Under the pieces are notes generated by a model. The model searched no databases and was not told the origin of the DNA. It was given only the letters and a program-made list of their open reading frames with translations. DNA of 64,000 nt from Parabacteroides hominis. Lineage in GTDB: Bacteria > Bacteroidota > Bacteroidia > Bacteroidales > Tannerellaceae. Location of the stretch: positions 1-64,000 of the forward strand of contig NZ_JACOOJ010000034.1 in NCBI RefSeq assembly GCF_014287585.1. The letters are read 5' to 3'. Below, piece by piece: positions 34,193 to 44,163 of this stretch (positions within the stretch are counted from its first letter, which is position 1; each line of letters begins with the position of its first letter). The position numbers and the translations under genes are program-made.

Positions 34193-35461
34193 TTATAAGA
34201 ATTGAGAAACGATTTTCACACCCGTATCAAACAGTTCGGAGGCTTTATACATTCCTTCTTTACGATATGCCTGCGCACTGTCATAGTCAGAATAAACTTC
34301 CATCAGGCGGTCGGCAATCTGTTTTCCTGTCGTGTCGTTAATCTCAAACACCCAATTATCGAAACCTAAATCATAATACATCTGCCCTTTTATCGTATCT
34401 TCCGGCTGGCGGAGGTAAAATGCAGGTGTCCCGTTCCGCAAAGAGATAATAGGAGAATGGCATTCAAAACTAAGGACACAGAAAGCCTTGCTATACAAAG
34501 AAGCAGCCTCATCCGGTAACCAATAACCACGTTTGACGACATTCTTTTTAACATCATCCGGCAGCGGGTCGATCAAAAGTTCATCCATAATATCGACCTG
34601 ATAAGTCATTTCCGGACAAACAAGAACCTTATTCCCGGTTTCCCTTACCCAACGGACGATTGCTTCGCGAGCTTTGGCATGGTCGATCTCTTTCCATTTG
34701 TCATTCAATGCCGTTATTTCTGCGATCTGTTCCTCCGTGTAGCTTTTCCTGCGGATCAGCCAGTACGGTGTTTTACGCAACCGGGGAATCACGCAAATAA
34801 ACTTACGGTCTTCCAGGCTATTCGCCGCTAAGAAATAATGGGCATTCTCTTCATCCTGAATATCCAGAGCGAAAGTAGCATCCGGGACAAAACGGATTTC
34901 AGGCTTCGTTACCCCCGCTTCTTTCAATTTCCCGATCGAAGCTGTCTCGCGAGTAAAAACAAACGATGCATCGTCCAGCAGGTTCTTCAATGAAGGAGAT
35001 ATATCCTGAATCGTTGTTCCATAAGTTCCGAAAGGTTTATCCGTAATTTTACGCCAAGCCTCCAAACAGTTGGCTGCCACAACCGACGGTCCCGATCCGT
35101 GAATAAAGACATCGGCACGATTGATAGCTTCCAGAATCTTACTGTCCGTAACCGTAAAGTCTTTATCCGGATTGCCGTAAAGAATCTCTATCTTCGGGAA
35201 ATTCTTCTTCAATAATGCTTCCACCTTCTCGCTTTTGCTCCGTTTCCATAAAGTAATCGTTGCTTCAGGCAAGTGCGTTTGCAAGATATGCAGCAAACCC
35301 GGCGTATGGGCAATATCCCCGATATTCACATCCTGCCAGCCGGAAACGACCAATAGATATGGATTTTTCTTCTCTTCCTTCACCTTATTCAGGCAGGCCG
35401 GTAGGAGCAGTGCAGCAGAAAAAGCACCTGTCTGCTTTAAGAAAGTTCGTCTGTTCATCAT
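34193..35461 (-). CDS. Exported polysaccharide pyruvyl transferase-like protein
   Basis: A 422-residue protein. The N-terminus NRRTFLKQTGAFSAALLLPAC combines a twin-arginine motif with a lipobox (Cys near 23). The rest follows the polysaccharide pyruvyl transferase/CsaB pattern: VSGWQDVNIGDIAHTPGLL, VFIHGSGPSV, FVFTRETASIGKLKEAG, RFVPDATFALD, and the C-terminal SFECHSPIISLRNGTPAFYL with the conserved His. Family members add pyruvate ketals from cytoplasmic PEP, so a secreted lipoprotein version is unexpected. It may have another substrate or act as a glycan-binding protein. It ends the SusCD/FecR operon, 7 bp after the FAD oxidoreductase gene. Confidence 0.8.
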   Translation of the reverse strand: MMNRRTFLKQTGAFSAALLLPACLNKVKEEKKNPYLLVVSGWQDVNIGDIAHTPGLLHILQTHLPEATITLWKRSKSEKVEALLKKNFPKIEILYGNPDKDFTVTDSKILEAINRADVFIHGSGPSVVAANCLEAWRKITDKPFGTYGTTIQDISPSLKNLLDDASFVFTRETASIGKLKEAGVTKPEIRFVPDATFALDIQDEENAHYFLAANSLEDRKFICVIPRLRKTPYWLIRRKSYTEEQIAEITALNDKWKEIDHAKAREAIVRWVRETGNKVLVCPEMTYQVDIMDELLIDPLPDDVKKNVVKRGYWLPDEAASLYSKAFCVLSFECHSPIISLRNGTPAFYLRQPEDTIKGQMYYDLGFDNWVFEINDTTGKQIADRLMEVYSDYDSAQAYRKEGMYKASELFDTGVKIVSQFL

Positions 35462-35468
35462 GATAATT

Positions 35469-37292
35469 TTATTTCAATGAGTCCAACAATTCATTCAAAT
35501 GTTTGGTATATACTTCACGTGGCAAACAATTGTATTTTTTGCAAAGTGTTGCTGCTACTGCGACGACTTCACCCATCATGCCAGTCGTATTCTGTACACG
35601 GGTAGAAGACAACGCTATATGCGAGACGCTTATATTTCTTCCCGCCATAAACAGATTGTCTACATTAACCGAATATAGACAACGATAAGGAATACGATAA
35701 GGAGGTGGAACCTGGTCGTCACGCAGATAACGGCGGGGAGTTCCCAAATCATTAAAATAATGTTTCATTGTTGAAATAAATTCCTCTCCCGGAAAAAAGA
35801 ATGTATTTTTAGGAGTCGGGAAATGTTGGTCTATCGAATAGGTTCCTATTACAACAGCATCATCATACCTTACATACTCCTTCTCTATATCTTGTTGTAC
35901 AAAGAATACATCTCCTATCAGACGACGTGATTCCCGCTTTCCGGCAATATAAGTCATCATGTCCAATTCCCGGTTTGCATATTCTTTCTTAAACTTACTG
36001 TCGTTTTTCAAAAAAGCCCAGTTTCCATAGATAGCACGGAACAGATAATCTCGGATATATTCTGCATCATTTACCTGGTCATAGCGGAAACCACTTTCCC
36101 ACCAGTTACTACCGGAAATAACCTTTTCACAAGATTCATCATTAAACTGTATCGCCCATTCGCATCTCGGAAATGATACTTCAGCCGGTATCACTTTGCT
36201 TTTCCATGAAATTGTCGCACCCAACACGATATTATCCGGTCTATCCGGAGCTAATGTTTCTCTTGTTTCTTGCCTCATCTCACGCCCCACACGATATTCA
36301 GCACCAGCCAGATAACCTAAGTTTCCATCTCCGGAGCAATCGACAAACAATGGGGAAAAGAACTCCATCTCTTTTCCGTTCTCAATATGTTTAGCGGTCA
36401 CAGACTTTATCTGCTTGCCTTCCTTGGAAGCTGCAAACACATGCATATTCGGGAAATAGGACAGCGTTTTCTCCGCTTGTATCATTTCAATAACCTGATC
36501 TTCCTTACTATATACATTCCGTATTTCTCTGATTACATTTCCTAAAACAGTATACGGTTTTACATTCATCTCCCCGCTGGCAACCACCCTTATCTCGGTA
36601 CTGTTGTTTCCTCCCGGAACAGGACGGTTATTAATCAACGCTACTTTCAAACCTTCCCGCGCTCCTTTGATAGCAGCACTCAACCCTGCTGTACCGGCTC
36701 CAACTACGACGAGATCATAATGTCCTCCATCTTCCGGTTTAGCCGGGATATTCAACAGTTGTTTTCTGAATGCCGACAAATCTTCTTTCCGGTTAGGGAT
36801 AACGGCATTTTTGTCCTTTGTAAAAAGGATCGCATCACATCGTCCCTCAAACCCGGTCAAGTCTTTCAATGTAACAATATTGCTCTTATCTTTTATCTCG
36901 ACACTTCCGGCATATTCCCAATCCCATTGTGTCCCCATTCCCAATTCATTATCAAGAACCGCTCCGTTTACAGCAATTTTAAATCTACCTGGGGACTCTT
37001 TCGTCTTCCAGGGAGAACACCAATTCCAGGTACGGGCATATACATGCCAAGTCCCTTTTTTCGGAATCATTACTTCCGTTGAAGCATCTTGCACCGGCTT
37101 TCCTATGCCGTGAGCCAACAGGAAAGGAGATCCCATCTGATCCATGAACTGCTGGTCCAATACCCATCCACCTTTTTCATTAAAACTCTCTGCTTCAACC
37201 AGCACAAAATCCTTTTTCTGCGCAAGAAGCGAAAAAGAAATAAAAGCCTGGCACATAAGCATCATATAAACAACTCGAAATACTTTTTGCAT
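35469..37292 (-). CDS. Secreted FAD-dependent oxidoreductase with N-terminal beta-sandwich
   Basis: A 607-residue protein with a signal peptide (ending SFSLLAQ). Residues about 25-155 form a beta-rich module (VEAESFNEKGGWVLDQQFMD, WHVYARTWNW, FKIAVNG) like carbohydrate-binding or golvesin-type sandwiches. An FAD_oxidored domain starts at about 192 with DLVVVGAGTAGLSAAIKGA, followed by PGGNNSTEIRV, LFVDCSGDGNLGYLAGAEYR and the C-terminal FMAGRNISVSHIALSSTRVQ. It should oxidise or reduce a sugar-like substrate in the periplasm, with FAD inserted before or after export. It lies 70 bp downstream of susD, within the same operon. Confidence 0.87.
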   Translation of the reverse strand: MQKVFRVVYMMLMCQAFISFSLLAQKKDFVLVEAESFNEKGGWVLDQQFMDQMGSPFLLAHGIGKPVQDASTEVMIPKKGTWHVYARTWNWCSPWKTKESPGRFKIAVNGAVLDNELGMGTQWDWEYAGSVEIKDKSNIVTLKDLTGFEGRCDAILFTKDKNAVIPNRKEDLSAFRKQLLNIPAKPEDGGHYDLVVVGAGTAGLSAAIKGAREGLKVALINNRPVPGGNNSTEIRVVASGEMNVKPYTVLGNVIREIRNVYSKEDQVIEMIQAEKTLSYFPNMHVFAASKEGKQIKSVTAKHIENGKEMEFFSPLFVDCSGDGNLGYLAGAEYRVGREMRQETRETLAPDRPDNIVLGATISWKSKVIPAEVSFPRCEWAIQFNDESCEKVISGSNWWESGFRYDQVNDAEYIRDYLFRAIYGNWAFLKNDSKFKKEYANRELDMMTYIAGKRESRRLIGDVFFVQQDIEKEYVRYDDAVVIGTYSIDQHFPTPKNTFFFPGEEFISTMKHYFNDLGTPRRYLRDDQVPPPYRIPYRCLYSVNVDNLFMAGRNISVSHIALSSTRVQNTTGMMGEVVAVAATLCKKYNCLPREVYTKHLNELLDSLK

Positions 37293-37362
37293 ACCTATTA
37301 TTATTAATCGTGTTACAAACTATGAGGAAGCAGGAATACTCCCGCTTCCTCACTTGTATTAT

Positions 37363-39051
37363 TTACTCGGCTGCACCGGGGTAGCCGGGATTTTGCTCAA
37401 TTTTTATAGCCGTATTAGCATCAATTGCTTTTTGGGGTATCGGCCATAATTCATGATAGGGCTGCATATTATTTTTCACTCTATAATTATACTTCATAGT
37501 TCTCTCATACATTTTATGAAGTCTAACCAATGTCCTTCGTCTCGGCTCTTCGATGATCAGCTCTCTCATTCGTTCATCCAAAACGTAATCAATATTTACA
37601 TCAGCAGGATCAACCGGAGAAGCTTGCGCTCTCTTTCGAACAACATTAATATCAGCAGCGGCATTTACTCTATCTCCTTTATGAAGATAAGCCTCCGCTC
37701 TAAGTAAATAAGTCTCGGAAAGGCGCATTTTATACCTATCATTCATGGTCCGACCCTCCATATTTCCCCAAGGCATAAGTCCCTCTATTTTACGAAAATA
37801 AGGATAAAAATTCCTTGTTGTATCTACAACTGAATTTGTAACACTTCCATCAGGCAGAGTGATATACATCTTTCCATCCTCTTTCTTCGTCAAGACAACC
37901 TCCATTCCAAAGTATTCTGAGTCTGGATTATTCATCCAAAATCGACTTTTAAAATTATGTACAGAATGACGAACATCATTCGGATCAGACCAAATCTCAT
38001 AATTAGCATGATTCGTCGGACGTACAATACCGCCAGACATACGCCCTAATGAATCACATACCAACATCTTTTTTCCATCAGGGAATGTAACAAAATCAAG
38101 ACTGGGTCCCCATAAACGAAGATCGATATTTTTTTTATCTCCTGCACCTGGTGTCAAATAATCATATTGCATAACCCAAATACCTTCCAAATTACCAGAT
38201 GCTCTATTTTGTTGGTTAGTCCAAAACAAATCTGAATAATAATCACCAGAGCGGCTCGTATCACCAAATCGTTTTGACACAAGTTCATATTTTCCACAAT
38301 CTCCATTAATTACTTTGGATGCGGCACTTATAGATTTATCAAAAAAATTCTGATCACCTGTTTCCAAGCCCAAACTAATATAGATTTCTGATAATAAATG
38401 ATTCGCAGCTGCTCTGAAAATTCTTCCATCCTTACTTGCATCTGAAGATACTATCGGCAAATAAGTCGAGGCAAATTCCAAATCCGATTGAATAAATTCT
38501 AAAACTTCTTTTCTGGAAGCCCGTTTGTAATCAAAACGGGGACTTGATTCTTCTCGATCGACAATAGGTACACCTCCAAACAGATTTATCAATGCATTAT
38601 ATGTATATCCCCTAAAGAACTTAGCTTCCGCCAAAATTTCATTTTTTTCCTCCTCAGTCCATGCAATATCCGGATTATCAGCCCTGGAAATAATTAGATT
38701 TGCATTCTTGAGCATTTTAGTATATGCCCAATCCCACATATTTTTAGGGGCAGCATGTTCTGGCAGGATAATACTGTAATCATTGAAGAACCGTCCATCC
38801 GGTACACCGGAATAGCCAACATCCGTACCTTGATTCATCGGTTCATCATTTGTCGATAGATTTGCCTCATCTCTTGCATAAGAATGAAGAGAAACAATCA
38901 CTGTTTCAAAACCAGCCTTTGATGTTAATAAATTTTCCGGACTAAATTTATCCATCGGCTTTTCTTCGAGGTAACTATCGCTACAAGAAACAGAGCAAGC
39001 AAGCATCAAAATAAATGCAAGAGCTGAACCTTTATTTATTATATTTTTCAT
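37363..39051 (-). CDS. SusD/RagB-like glycan-binding lipoprotein
   Basis: A 562-residue surface lipoprotein (lipobox SVSC, Cys23; then SDSYLEEKPMDKFSPEN). It shows the SusD pattern: early TPR helices (AEAKFFRGYTYNALINLFGG), GVPIVDREE, and a C-terminal segment LRAEAYLHKGDRVNAAADIN followed by the end NPGYPG. It acts as the lid of the SusC transporter and captures oligosaccharides at the outer membrane. It directly follows susC (18 bp gap), and two exported enzymes follow it. The ligand cannot be told from sequence. Confidence 0.95.
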   Translation of the reverse strand: MKNIINKGSALAFILMLACSVSCSDSYLEEKPMDKFSPENLLTSKAGFETVIVSLHSYARDEANLSTNDEPMNQGTDVGYSGVPDGRFFNDYSIILPEHAAPKNMWDWAYTKMLKNANLIISRADNPDIAWTEEEKNEILAEAKFFRGYTYNALINLFGGVPIVDREESSPRFDYKRASRKEVLEFIQSDLEFASTYLPIVSSDASKDGRIFRAAANHLLSEIYISLGLETGDQNFFDKSISAASKVINGDCGKYELVSKRFGDTSRSGDYYSDLFWTNQQNRASGNLEGIWVMQYDYLTPGAGDKKNIDLRLWGPSLDFVTFPDGKKMLVCDSLGRMSGGIVRPTNHANYEIWSDPNDVRHSVHNFKSRFWMNNPDSEYFGMEVVLTKKEDGKMYITLPDGSVTNSVVDTTRNFYPYFRKIEGLMPWGNMEGRTMNDRYKMRLSETYLLRAEAYLHKGDRVNAAADINVVRKRAQASPVDPADVNIDYVLDERMRELIIEEPRRRTLVRLHKMYERTMKYNYRVKNNMQPYHELWPIPQKAIDANTAIKIEQNPGYPGAAE

Positions 39052-39069
39052 ATTTCCTGAAATTTAATG

Positions 39070-42000
39070 TTATAAACTAATTTGTAATCCGAAGATCCAC
39101 GATCTTAATAAAGGACCATTCTTCGCACTACGTCCTCCAGTCGCATGTTCGGGATCCCAACCATTCCAATCCGTCCAAGTTGCAATATTCTTTCCACTGA
39201 CATAGACTTTCAGATTGCTTAATGATATCTTCTGGATAAGATTTTTCGGCAGGTCATATGACAATGAAATATCTTGAAATCTCAAATAACTGAGTTTTTC
39301 ATAAAATCCATAGCTTCTTGGATTTGAATATCCAACACTCGGACGATCATTTCTCGGATTTTCCGGAGTCCAGTATGGTAAATCTAACTGATTTGTCCTG
39401 TTATACTGATTCGTTCCAGGGTTTGTCCAAGCATTTGGAGCATATCCTCCCAAACGAGCATCCAGCAGAAATGATAAAGAGAAATCCTTATACCTGAAAC
39501 TGTTATTCAATGAAATCATCGCTTTGGGACGATTATTATGCAATACCATACGGTCTTCCGGACCAATCGAACCATTTCCACTAAGATCTTTAAACTTTAT
39601 ATCTCCGGGCTTAGCCGATTTATCAATAGAAAAGTCCTCACCTTCCTGCCAGATACCATCAAAAACATAATCATAATTAGAACCCAAAGAATAACCTATA
39701 AACCATTTGGAAGCCAAGTCGTCATCTTCCTTTCCATCTCCATTCAAATCTTCACCGGTAAGATGAAGTATTTTATTAAAGTTAGAAGAGAAAACCAGCG
39801 TAGAATTCCATGAAAAGTCCTTTGTTTTAATATTCTCCGTATTGATAGTTATTTCAATACCCTTATTCGATGTTTCTCCGATATTTGAAAGAAAAGTCTC
39901 ATAACCAGACATATTCGGGATACGAACCTTTAATAATAAATCCGTAGTCTTTGTAGTATAAACATCTAAAGCGCCACTGATTCGATTATTTAATACACTG
40001 AAATCAACTCCCAGATTATATGACGAAGACGTTTCCCATCCTAAATCCGGATTTGCCATAGAGGTTGGATATAAACCAATAGAAGAACTTCCTCCGTCAC
40101 CATATACAAACTGCGTTAAATCCATATTACTAAGAGAAGTATAACTATCAATACCGCGATTACCATTTTTACCCCATGATAAACGTAATTTCAGATAATT
40201 AATCCATGAAATATCTTTCATAAACTTTTCCTGTGAAACAGCCCATCCTAATCCCACAGAAGGAAAAGTTCCGTACTTTTTATCTGCACCAAAAGCAGAA
40301 AAACCATCATTACGGACAGTCAAGTTAATCATATATCTATCTGAAAAACGATAACCGACACGAGCCATACTGGATACAGCTGCAGATTTTCCAGCCCCTG
40401 ACTCTGCTGTCTGGTTTTCACCAATCCCCAAACTATTATAGCCAAGTGCATCATTAAAAATATTACTACTACCCAAAGTAGACGAACTCCATTTACTTTG
40501 CTCATACCCATACATAAGCGTTACATCCACATTATGAACTTCCGCAAACGTATTGTTATACTTCAATATATTTTCAAAGATCAAATCATGCCTAAAAGAA
40601 TGTTCCTTATCACCACTTCCAAGCCATGAGAATCCATCACGATCATATGACGGGATATAATTATCCAGTTCCTTAAAGCGCAAATTATTTGCAACATTCA
40701 TCTGATAACTTAGTCCCTTAAGAGGTAATTGAACAGTCATATAATTGTTATTAGTCAAACTATAGCTGACTTCTTTATTATCCTCCATTTCCACTTTCCA
40801 TAATGGATTCGTTATCATACCATCTCCCGACGGTAATCTACGCAAACTGCCATCGTCATACCGTAAAGAAGAGAAAGGACTCAACCAACCGGCAATACCC
40901 CAGTCTGCTTTATTTCCAGAATAATCTTTCATGGCAAAACTTGAGTTTGTTCCAATCTTTAGCCATTTAGTAATATCGATATCAAAATTTGCCCGGACAG
41001 ACAAACGTTCAAATTTATCGCCAGCCAAAGCAGACTTCTGATTTGTATAAGCTCCGGACAAATAATAAGTCATTTGCTCTCCTTTACCTGAAACACTAAG
41101 TTCGTGTTCCGTCATCGGGGCACTTTGCTTGATAACATCCCATGTATCGATCGTACGTCCTGCTTTAATATTTTCTTCTTCAAGAGTAGGGAACGGCCAA
41201 GGTTGATCCATATAAGCTTCTGCATCTTTTCTCAATTGCAGATAACGATCAGGTCCCATCATCTTAGGCATATGGGCAAAATCAGAAAAACCGACATAAC
41301 CATTATAATTTAATCTTGGTTTGGAAGTTGTCCCTTTTTTAGTCGTAATCATAATAACTCCATTCGCTCCTCGAGAGCCATAAATCGCTGTAGAACTTGC
41401 ATCTTTCAGTACATCCATAGATTCAATATCATTGGTATTTATATCTGAAAGTTTTCCTCCAGAAAAAGGAACGCCATCCAAAACAATCAAAGGCTCGTTA
41501 CTTGCAGTAATGGAGGCAGTTCCCCTAATCTGAATATTACCATCTGCACCAGCCATACCTGTATCAATGACTCTTAAACCTGCAACACTACCACGTAATG
41601 CCTGAACAGCGTTAACATTCGGGCTTGTCTCTTTTTCCGCTATACTAACACGAGTTAAAGCCCCTGTCACATCTTTTTTACGCGCAGAACCGTAGCCGAT
41701 CACGACAACTTCTTCCAATGCTTTTGTATCCTCTGCCAACTTGATATTATATGAGTTTTTTGAGGTTACAGAAATGGTTTGTGTATCATAACCAATATAG
41801 GATACAACCAATAGAGCTTTATCCGAGACATCCAAAGAGAAACGTCCGTCAATATCTGTAATGGTTCCATTGGTGGTCCCTTTTTCCACAACATTAGCCC
41901 CGATAATCGGTTCCCCGTTTTCGTCTGTAATTACTCCTGTAATCTTTCGAGGCGCTTGGGAACTTGTTGTAGCCTTCGTTATAATAATATGCTTACCTGT

Positions 42001-42321
42001 AATCTTGTAAGTCAGATTATTGTTTTTTGTAATTTCACTAAGTACCTCTGAAACTAACTTATCCTTAACCTTCAAATTGATTCGCTGATTATTGTCAATT
42101 TCCTCACTTTTATAGAAGAACATAAATTCAGACTGCTTTTCTATTTGTGAAACAACATCATAAAATGTCCCGTTTTCCACTGCAACAGAAATACGATGCT
42201 CCTGAGCGTACGTTACTGCAGACACCTGAATAATACCCGCCAAAATAAATATTGCCGTGATTTTCATAATACGTGTAATTTTTAGTGACAGTAATCGACT
42301 GTCATCTCGTTCTTTTTTCAT
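39070..42321 (-). CDS. SusC/RagA-like TonB-dependent transporter with STN domain
   Basis: A 1083-residue outer-membrane receptor. After the signal (ending VSAVTYAQ) comes an STN domain at about 45-115 (FYDVVSQIEKQSEFMFFY) that contacts the FecR anti-sigma factor. Next are a carboxypeptidase-regulatory-like domain (ITGVITDENGEPIIGANVVE), a plug with ALEEVVVIGYGSARKKDVTG and VLKDASSTAIYGSRGANGVI, and a long beta-barrel to the C-terminal aromatic strand. It imports an oligosaccharide with TonB energy and signals its presence through FecR to the ECF sigma factor. I kept the ATG at 42321; CAAATGT directly before it is shared with the other susC. Confidence 0.96.
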   Translation of the reverse strand: MKKERDDSRLLSLKITRIMKITAIFILAGIIQVSAVTYAQEHRISVAVENGTFYDVVSQIEKQSEFMFFYKSEEIDNNQRINLKVKDKLVSEVLSEITKNNNLTYKITGKHIIITKATTSSQAPRKITGVITDENGEPIIGANVVEKGTTNGTITDIDGRFSLDVSDKALLVVSYIGYDTQTISVTSKNSYNIKLAEDTKALEEVVVIGYGSARKKDVTGALTRVSIAEKETSPNVNAVQALRGSVAGLRVIDTGMAGADGNIQIRGTASITASNEPLIVLDGVPFSGGKLSDINTNDIESMDVLKDASSTAIYGSRGANGVIMITTKKGTTSKPRLNYNGYVGFSDFAHMPKMMGPDRYLQLRKDAEAYMDQPWPFPTLEEENIKAGRTIDTWDVIKQSAPMTEHELSVSGKGEQMTYYLSGAYTNQKSALAGDKFERLSVRANFDIDITKWLKIGTNSSFAMKDYSGNKADWGIAGWLSPFSSLRYDDGSLRRLPSGDGMITNPLWKVEMEDNKEVSYSLTNNNYMTVQLPLKGLSYQMNVANNLRFKELDNYIPSYDRDGFSWLGSGDKEHSFRHDLIFENILKYNNTFAEVHNVDVTLMYGYEQSKWSSSTLGSSNIFNDALGYNSLGIGENQTAESGAGKSAAVSSMARVGYRFSDRYMINLTVRNDGFSAFGADKKYGTFPSVGLGWAVSQEKFMKDISWINYLKLRLSWGKNGNRGIDSYTSLSNMDLTQFVYGDGGSSSIGLYPTSMANPDLGWETSSSYNLGVDFSVLNNRISGALDVYTTKTTDLLLKVRIPNMSGYETFLSNIGETSNKGIEITINTENIKTKDFSWNSTLVFSSNFNKILHLTGEDLNGDGKEDDDLASKWFIGYSLGSNYDYVFDGIWQEGEDFSIDKSAKPGDIKFKDLSGNGSIGPEDRMVLHNNRPKAMISLNNSFRYKDFSLSFLLDARLGGYAPNAWTNPGTNQYNRTNQLDLPYWTPENPRNDRPSVGYSNPRSYGFYEKLSYLRFQDISLSYDLPKNLIQKISLSNLKVYVSGKNIATWTDWNGWDPEHATGGRSAKNGPLLRSWIFGLQISL

Positions 42322-42400
42322 ACATTTGGATGTTTTTTATTATTAAATTGTCTCGTTCGCAGCGTTTTCCAGACAAGAGCGAAAGAGAACGGTTAACTAA

Positions 42401-42448
42401 TCAAAAATGATTTTTGAATCGGGAAATGTCGCAACCATTTTCCGATTC
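42401..42448. promoter_or_regulatory. Hairpins between fecR and susC
   Basis: TCAAAAATGATTTTTGA (42401-42417) is a near-perfect palindrome. Overlapping it, GAATCGGGAAAT and ATTTTCCGATTC (42416-42427, 42437-42448) form a 12-bp stem with one mismatch. They may end fecR transcription or mark the sigma-dependent susC control region. Confidence 0.5.
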
Positions 42449-42505
42449 TTTTTTTAAACAACTGAAACTTTGTACATAGGCTATCAGATTTAATGATTTG
42501 ACAAA

Positions 42506-43555
42506 TTATTTACTTGTTATGAATATATCCTTTTTCACTCGTTTGAAAGTGAACTGCTTTTCATAATCAATAATCCGGAACACATCCAAAATGTCTTGAT
42601 CCAATGAGAATGTGCCCGTATATTTGATCTTCTCCAAACGTTTATCATCCAGATGTATCTTGACATTGTAGTAATTCTCCAAACGTTTTACGATAGAAGC
42701 TAATGGTTCATCCTTGAACTTATACTCTCCATTAATCCAGGCATTTGACAACGATGCATTGACTTCTTGCAAAGAGACCGAGCCCGTCGAATTATCAGAC
42801 AATGCTTTCTGGTCCGGTTTTAAATACATACGGCTCATAGATTCTCCTCTTTCGTTGAATGCTTCCAACAAAATCTGGCCAGTCAAGAGTGTCACTTCAC
42901 TATATGGTTCATGAGCATAAGCCTGAACATTAAAAGTTGTCCCCAACACTGTTATTTCTTGCTTTTTCAATTTAACGACAAAAGGTTTCTCCACATCTTT
43001 AGATACTTCAAAATAGGCTTCTCCATCCAAATAAACCTGGCGGTTTTTCCCATTAAAACTGGTAGGATAGCGAAAAGTGGTAGCTGCATTCAAAATAACC
43101 TTACTCCCATCTGAGAGAAATACAGTATTGGCACGTCCGCCCTTCCGGACATGTATCTCATTATACACTACGTCTTTTTCTGTTAAATCAGACTGCTGTC
43201 TCTTTCCCTGGAATTCATGAATTCCCCAACCAGCACCAATTGCAAAAATTATAATAGCTACATATTTTACACATGAAAACCATAAATCACGCATGCGTGA
43301 TTTACCAAGAGAAGGATCCTTCTCTTGGTGCTTATCTATGCGCGCAAGCATTCTTTGCCAACTTGCCTCATTCACCTCCTCCTTTGAGAAAAAAGAACGT
43401 CGACTGGAGTCTGAGATGCTTTTCAGCCCAAAGAAATAAGATTTATGTTCCGCATCTTCTTCCAGCCAGGACTCCAGGTAACGGAGTTCTTCTTCATTTA
43501 TATCCTGTTGCAGGAAACGGATTATTAATTCTTCTATGTTATATTTTTCAGACAT
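42506..43555 (-). CDS. FecR-family anti-sigma factor
   Basis: A 349-residue single-pass protein. The N-terminal cytoplasmic part (residues 1-100) binds the sigma factor (EELRYLESWLEEDAEHKSYF). The membrane helix is VAIIIFAIGAGWGIHEF, near 95-115. Then follow the periplasmic FecR domain (VRKGGRANTVFLSDGSKVIL, YLDGEAYFEVSKDVEKPFVV) and a C-terminal DUF4974/STN-like domain (LASIVKRLENYYNVKIHLDD). It passes the SusC signal to the partner ECF sigma factor encoded immediately upstream. Confidence 0.95.
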   Translation of the reverse strand: MSEKYNIEELIIRFLQQDINEEELRYLESWLEEDAEHKSYFFGLKSISDSSRRSFFSKEEVNEASWQRMLARIDKHQEKDPSLGKSRMRDLWFSCVKYVAIIIFAIGAGWGIHEFQGKRQQSDLTEKDVVYNEIHVRKGGRANTVFLSDGSKVILNAATTFRYPTSFNGKNRQVYLDGEAYFEVSKDVEKPFVVKLKKQEITVLGTTFNVQAYAHEPYSEVTLLTGQILLEAFNERGESMSRMYLKPDQKALSDNSTGSVSLQEVNASLSNAWINGEYKFKDEPLASIVKRLENYYNVKIHLDDKRLEKIKYTGTFSLDQDILDVFRIIDYEKQFTFKRVKKDIFITSK

Positions 43556-43611
43556 TCCGATGTTCGTTTATATTATACACGATTATCTCTTCAGATCTAC
43601 TTACGCAATTC

Positions 43612-44163
43612 TCAAAAATTTAGAAGAAAAATCAAACAACTGAGTAAAACGCTCCGCAAAATCTTCAATGCCTTATAAAGTTGTGCCTCCACCGTACGGG
43701 TGGAAATATTGAGCAGTACAGCTATTTCCGAAGTTTTTCGTTCTTCCAGATAGGACATTGTAAAGATTTCACGACATTTCTCCGGCAACTTATCCATCTC
43801 TTTATAGATAAGCTCCAGACGCTCGTCTTCCGCAAACAGGGATTGCGGATCGTCATTGTAATATATCTCTTCTATTTTTAATTTGGTCGTGACGGCATTA
43901 ATATAATCACCTTTTACCTCCTGATGTTTCAGGTAATCCAGACAGGCATGTTGAACGGAGCGATACAAATAAGTTTTAATCCCTTCTTTCAAAAACAGAA
44001 AAGTCCTCTTTTGCCAGACTTTAAGAAACACATCCTGCACCAAATCTTCTGCAGTAATAGCATTTACATACTTTCCAGCATAGAAAATCAGCATTGGAGC
44101 ATTTGATTTATATAGCTCCTTGAACTGTATCAACTCTCGATCATCCTCCTTCGGTCTATCCAT
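43612..44163 (-). CDS. ECF RNA polymerase sigma factor (SusCD-linked)
   Basis: A 183-residue sigma-70 family protein of the Bacteroidetes ECF type. Region 2 contains AEDLVQDVFLKVWQKR. Region 4 carries LPEKCREIFTMSYLEERKTS and EIAVLLNISTRTVEAQLYKA, a helix-turn-helix. I chose the ATG at 44163 (MDRPKEDD); a TTG 15 bases upstream is possible. It precedes fecR-susC-susD and should activate that operon when FecR releases it. The C-terminus is unusually hydrophobic (LRSVLLSCLIFLLNF). Confidence 0.95.
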   Translation of the reverse strand: MDRPKEDDRELIQFKELYKSNAPMLIFYAGKYVNAITAEDLVQDVFLKVWQKRTFLFLKEGIKTYLYRSVQHACLDYLKHQEVKGDYINAVTTKLKIEEIYYNDDPQSLFAEDERLELIYKEMDKLPEKCREIFTMSYLEERKTSEIAVLLNISTRTVEAQLYKALKILRSVLLSCLIFLLNF

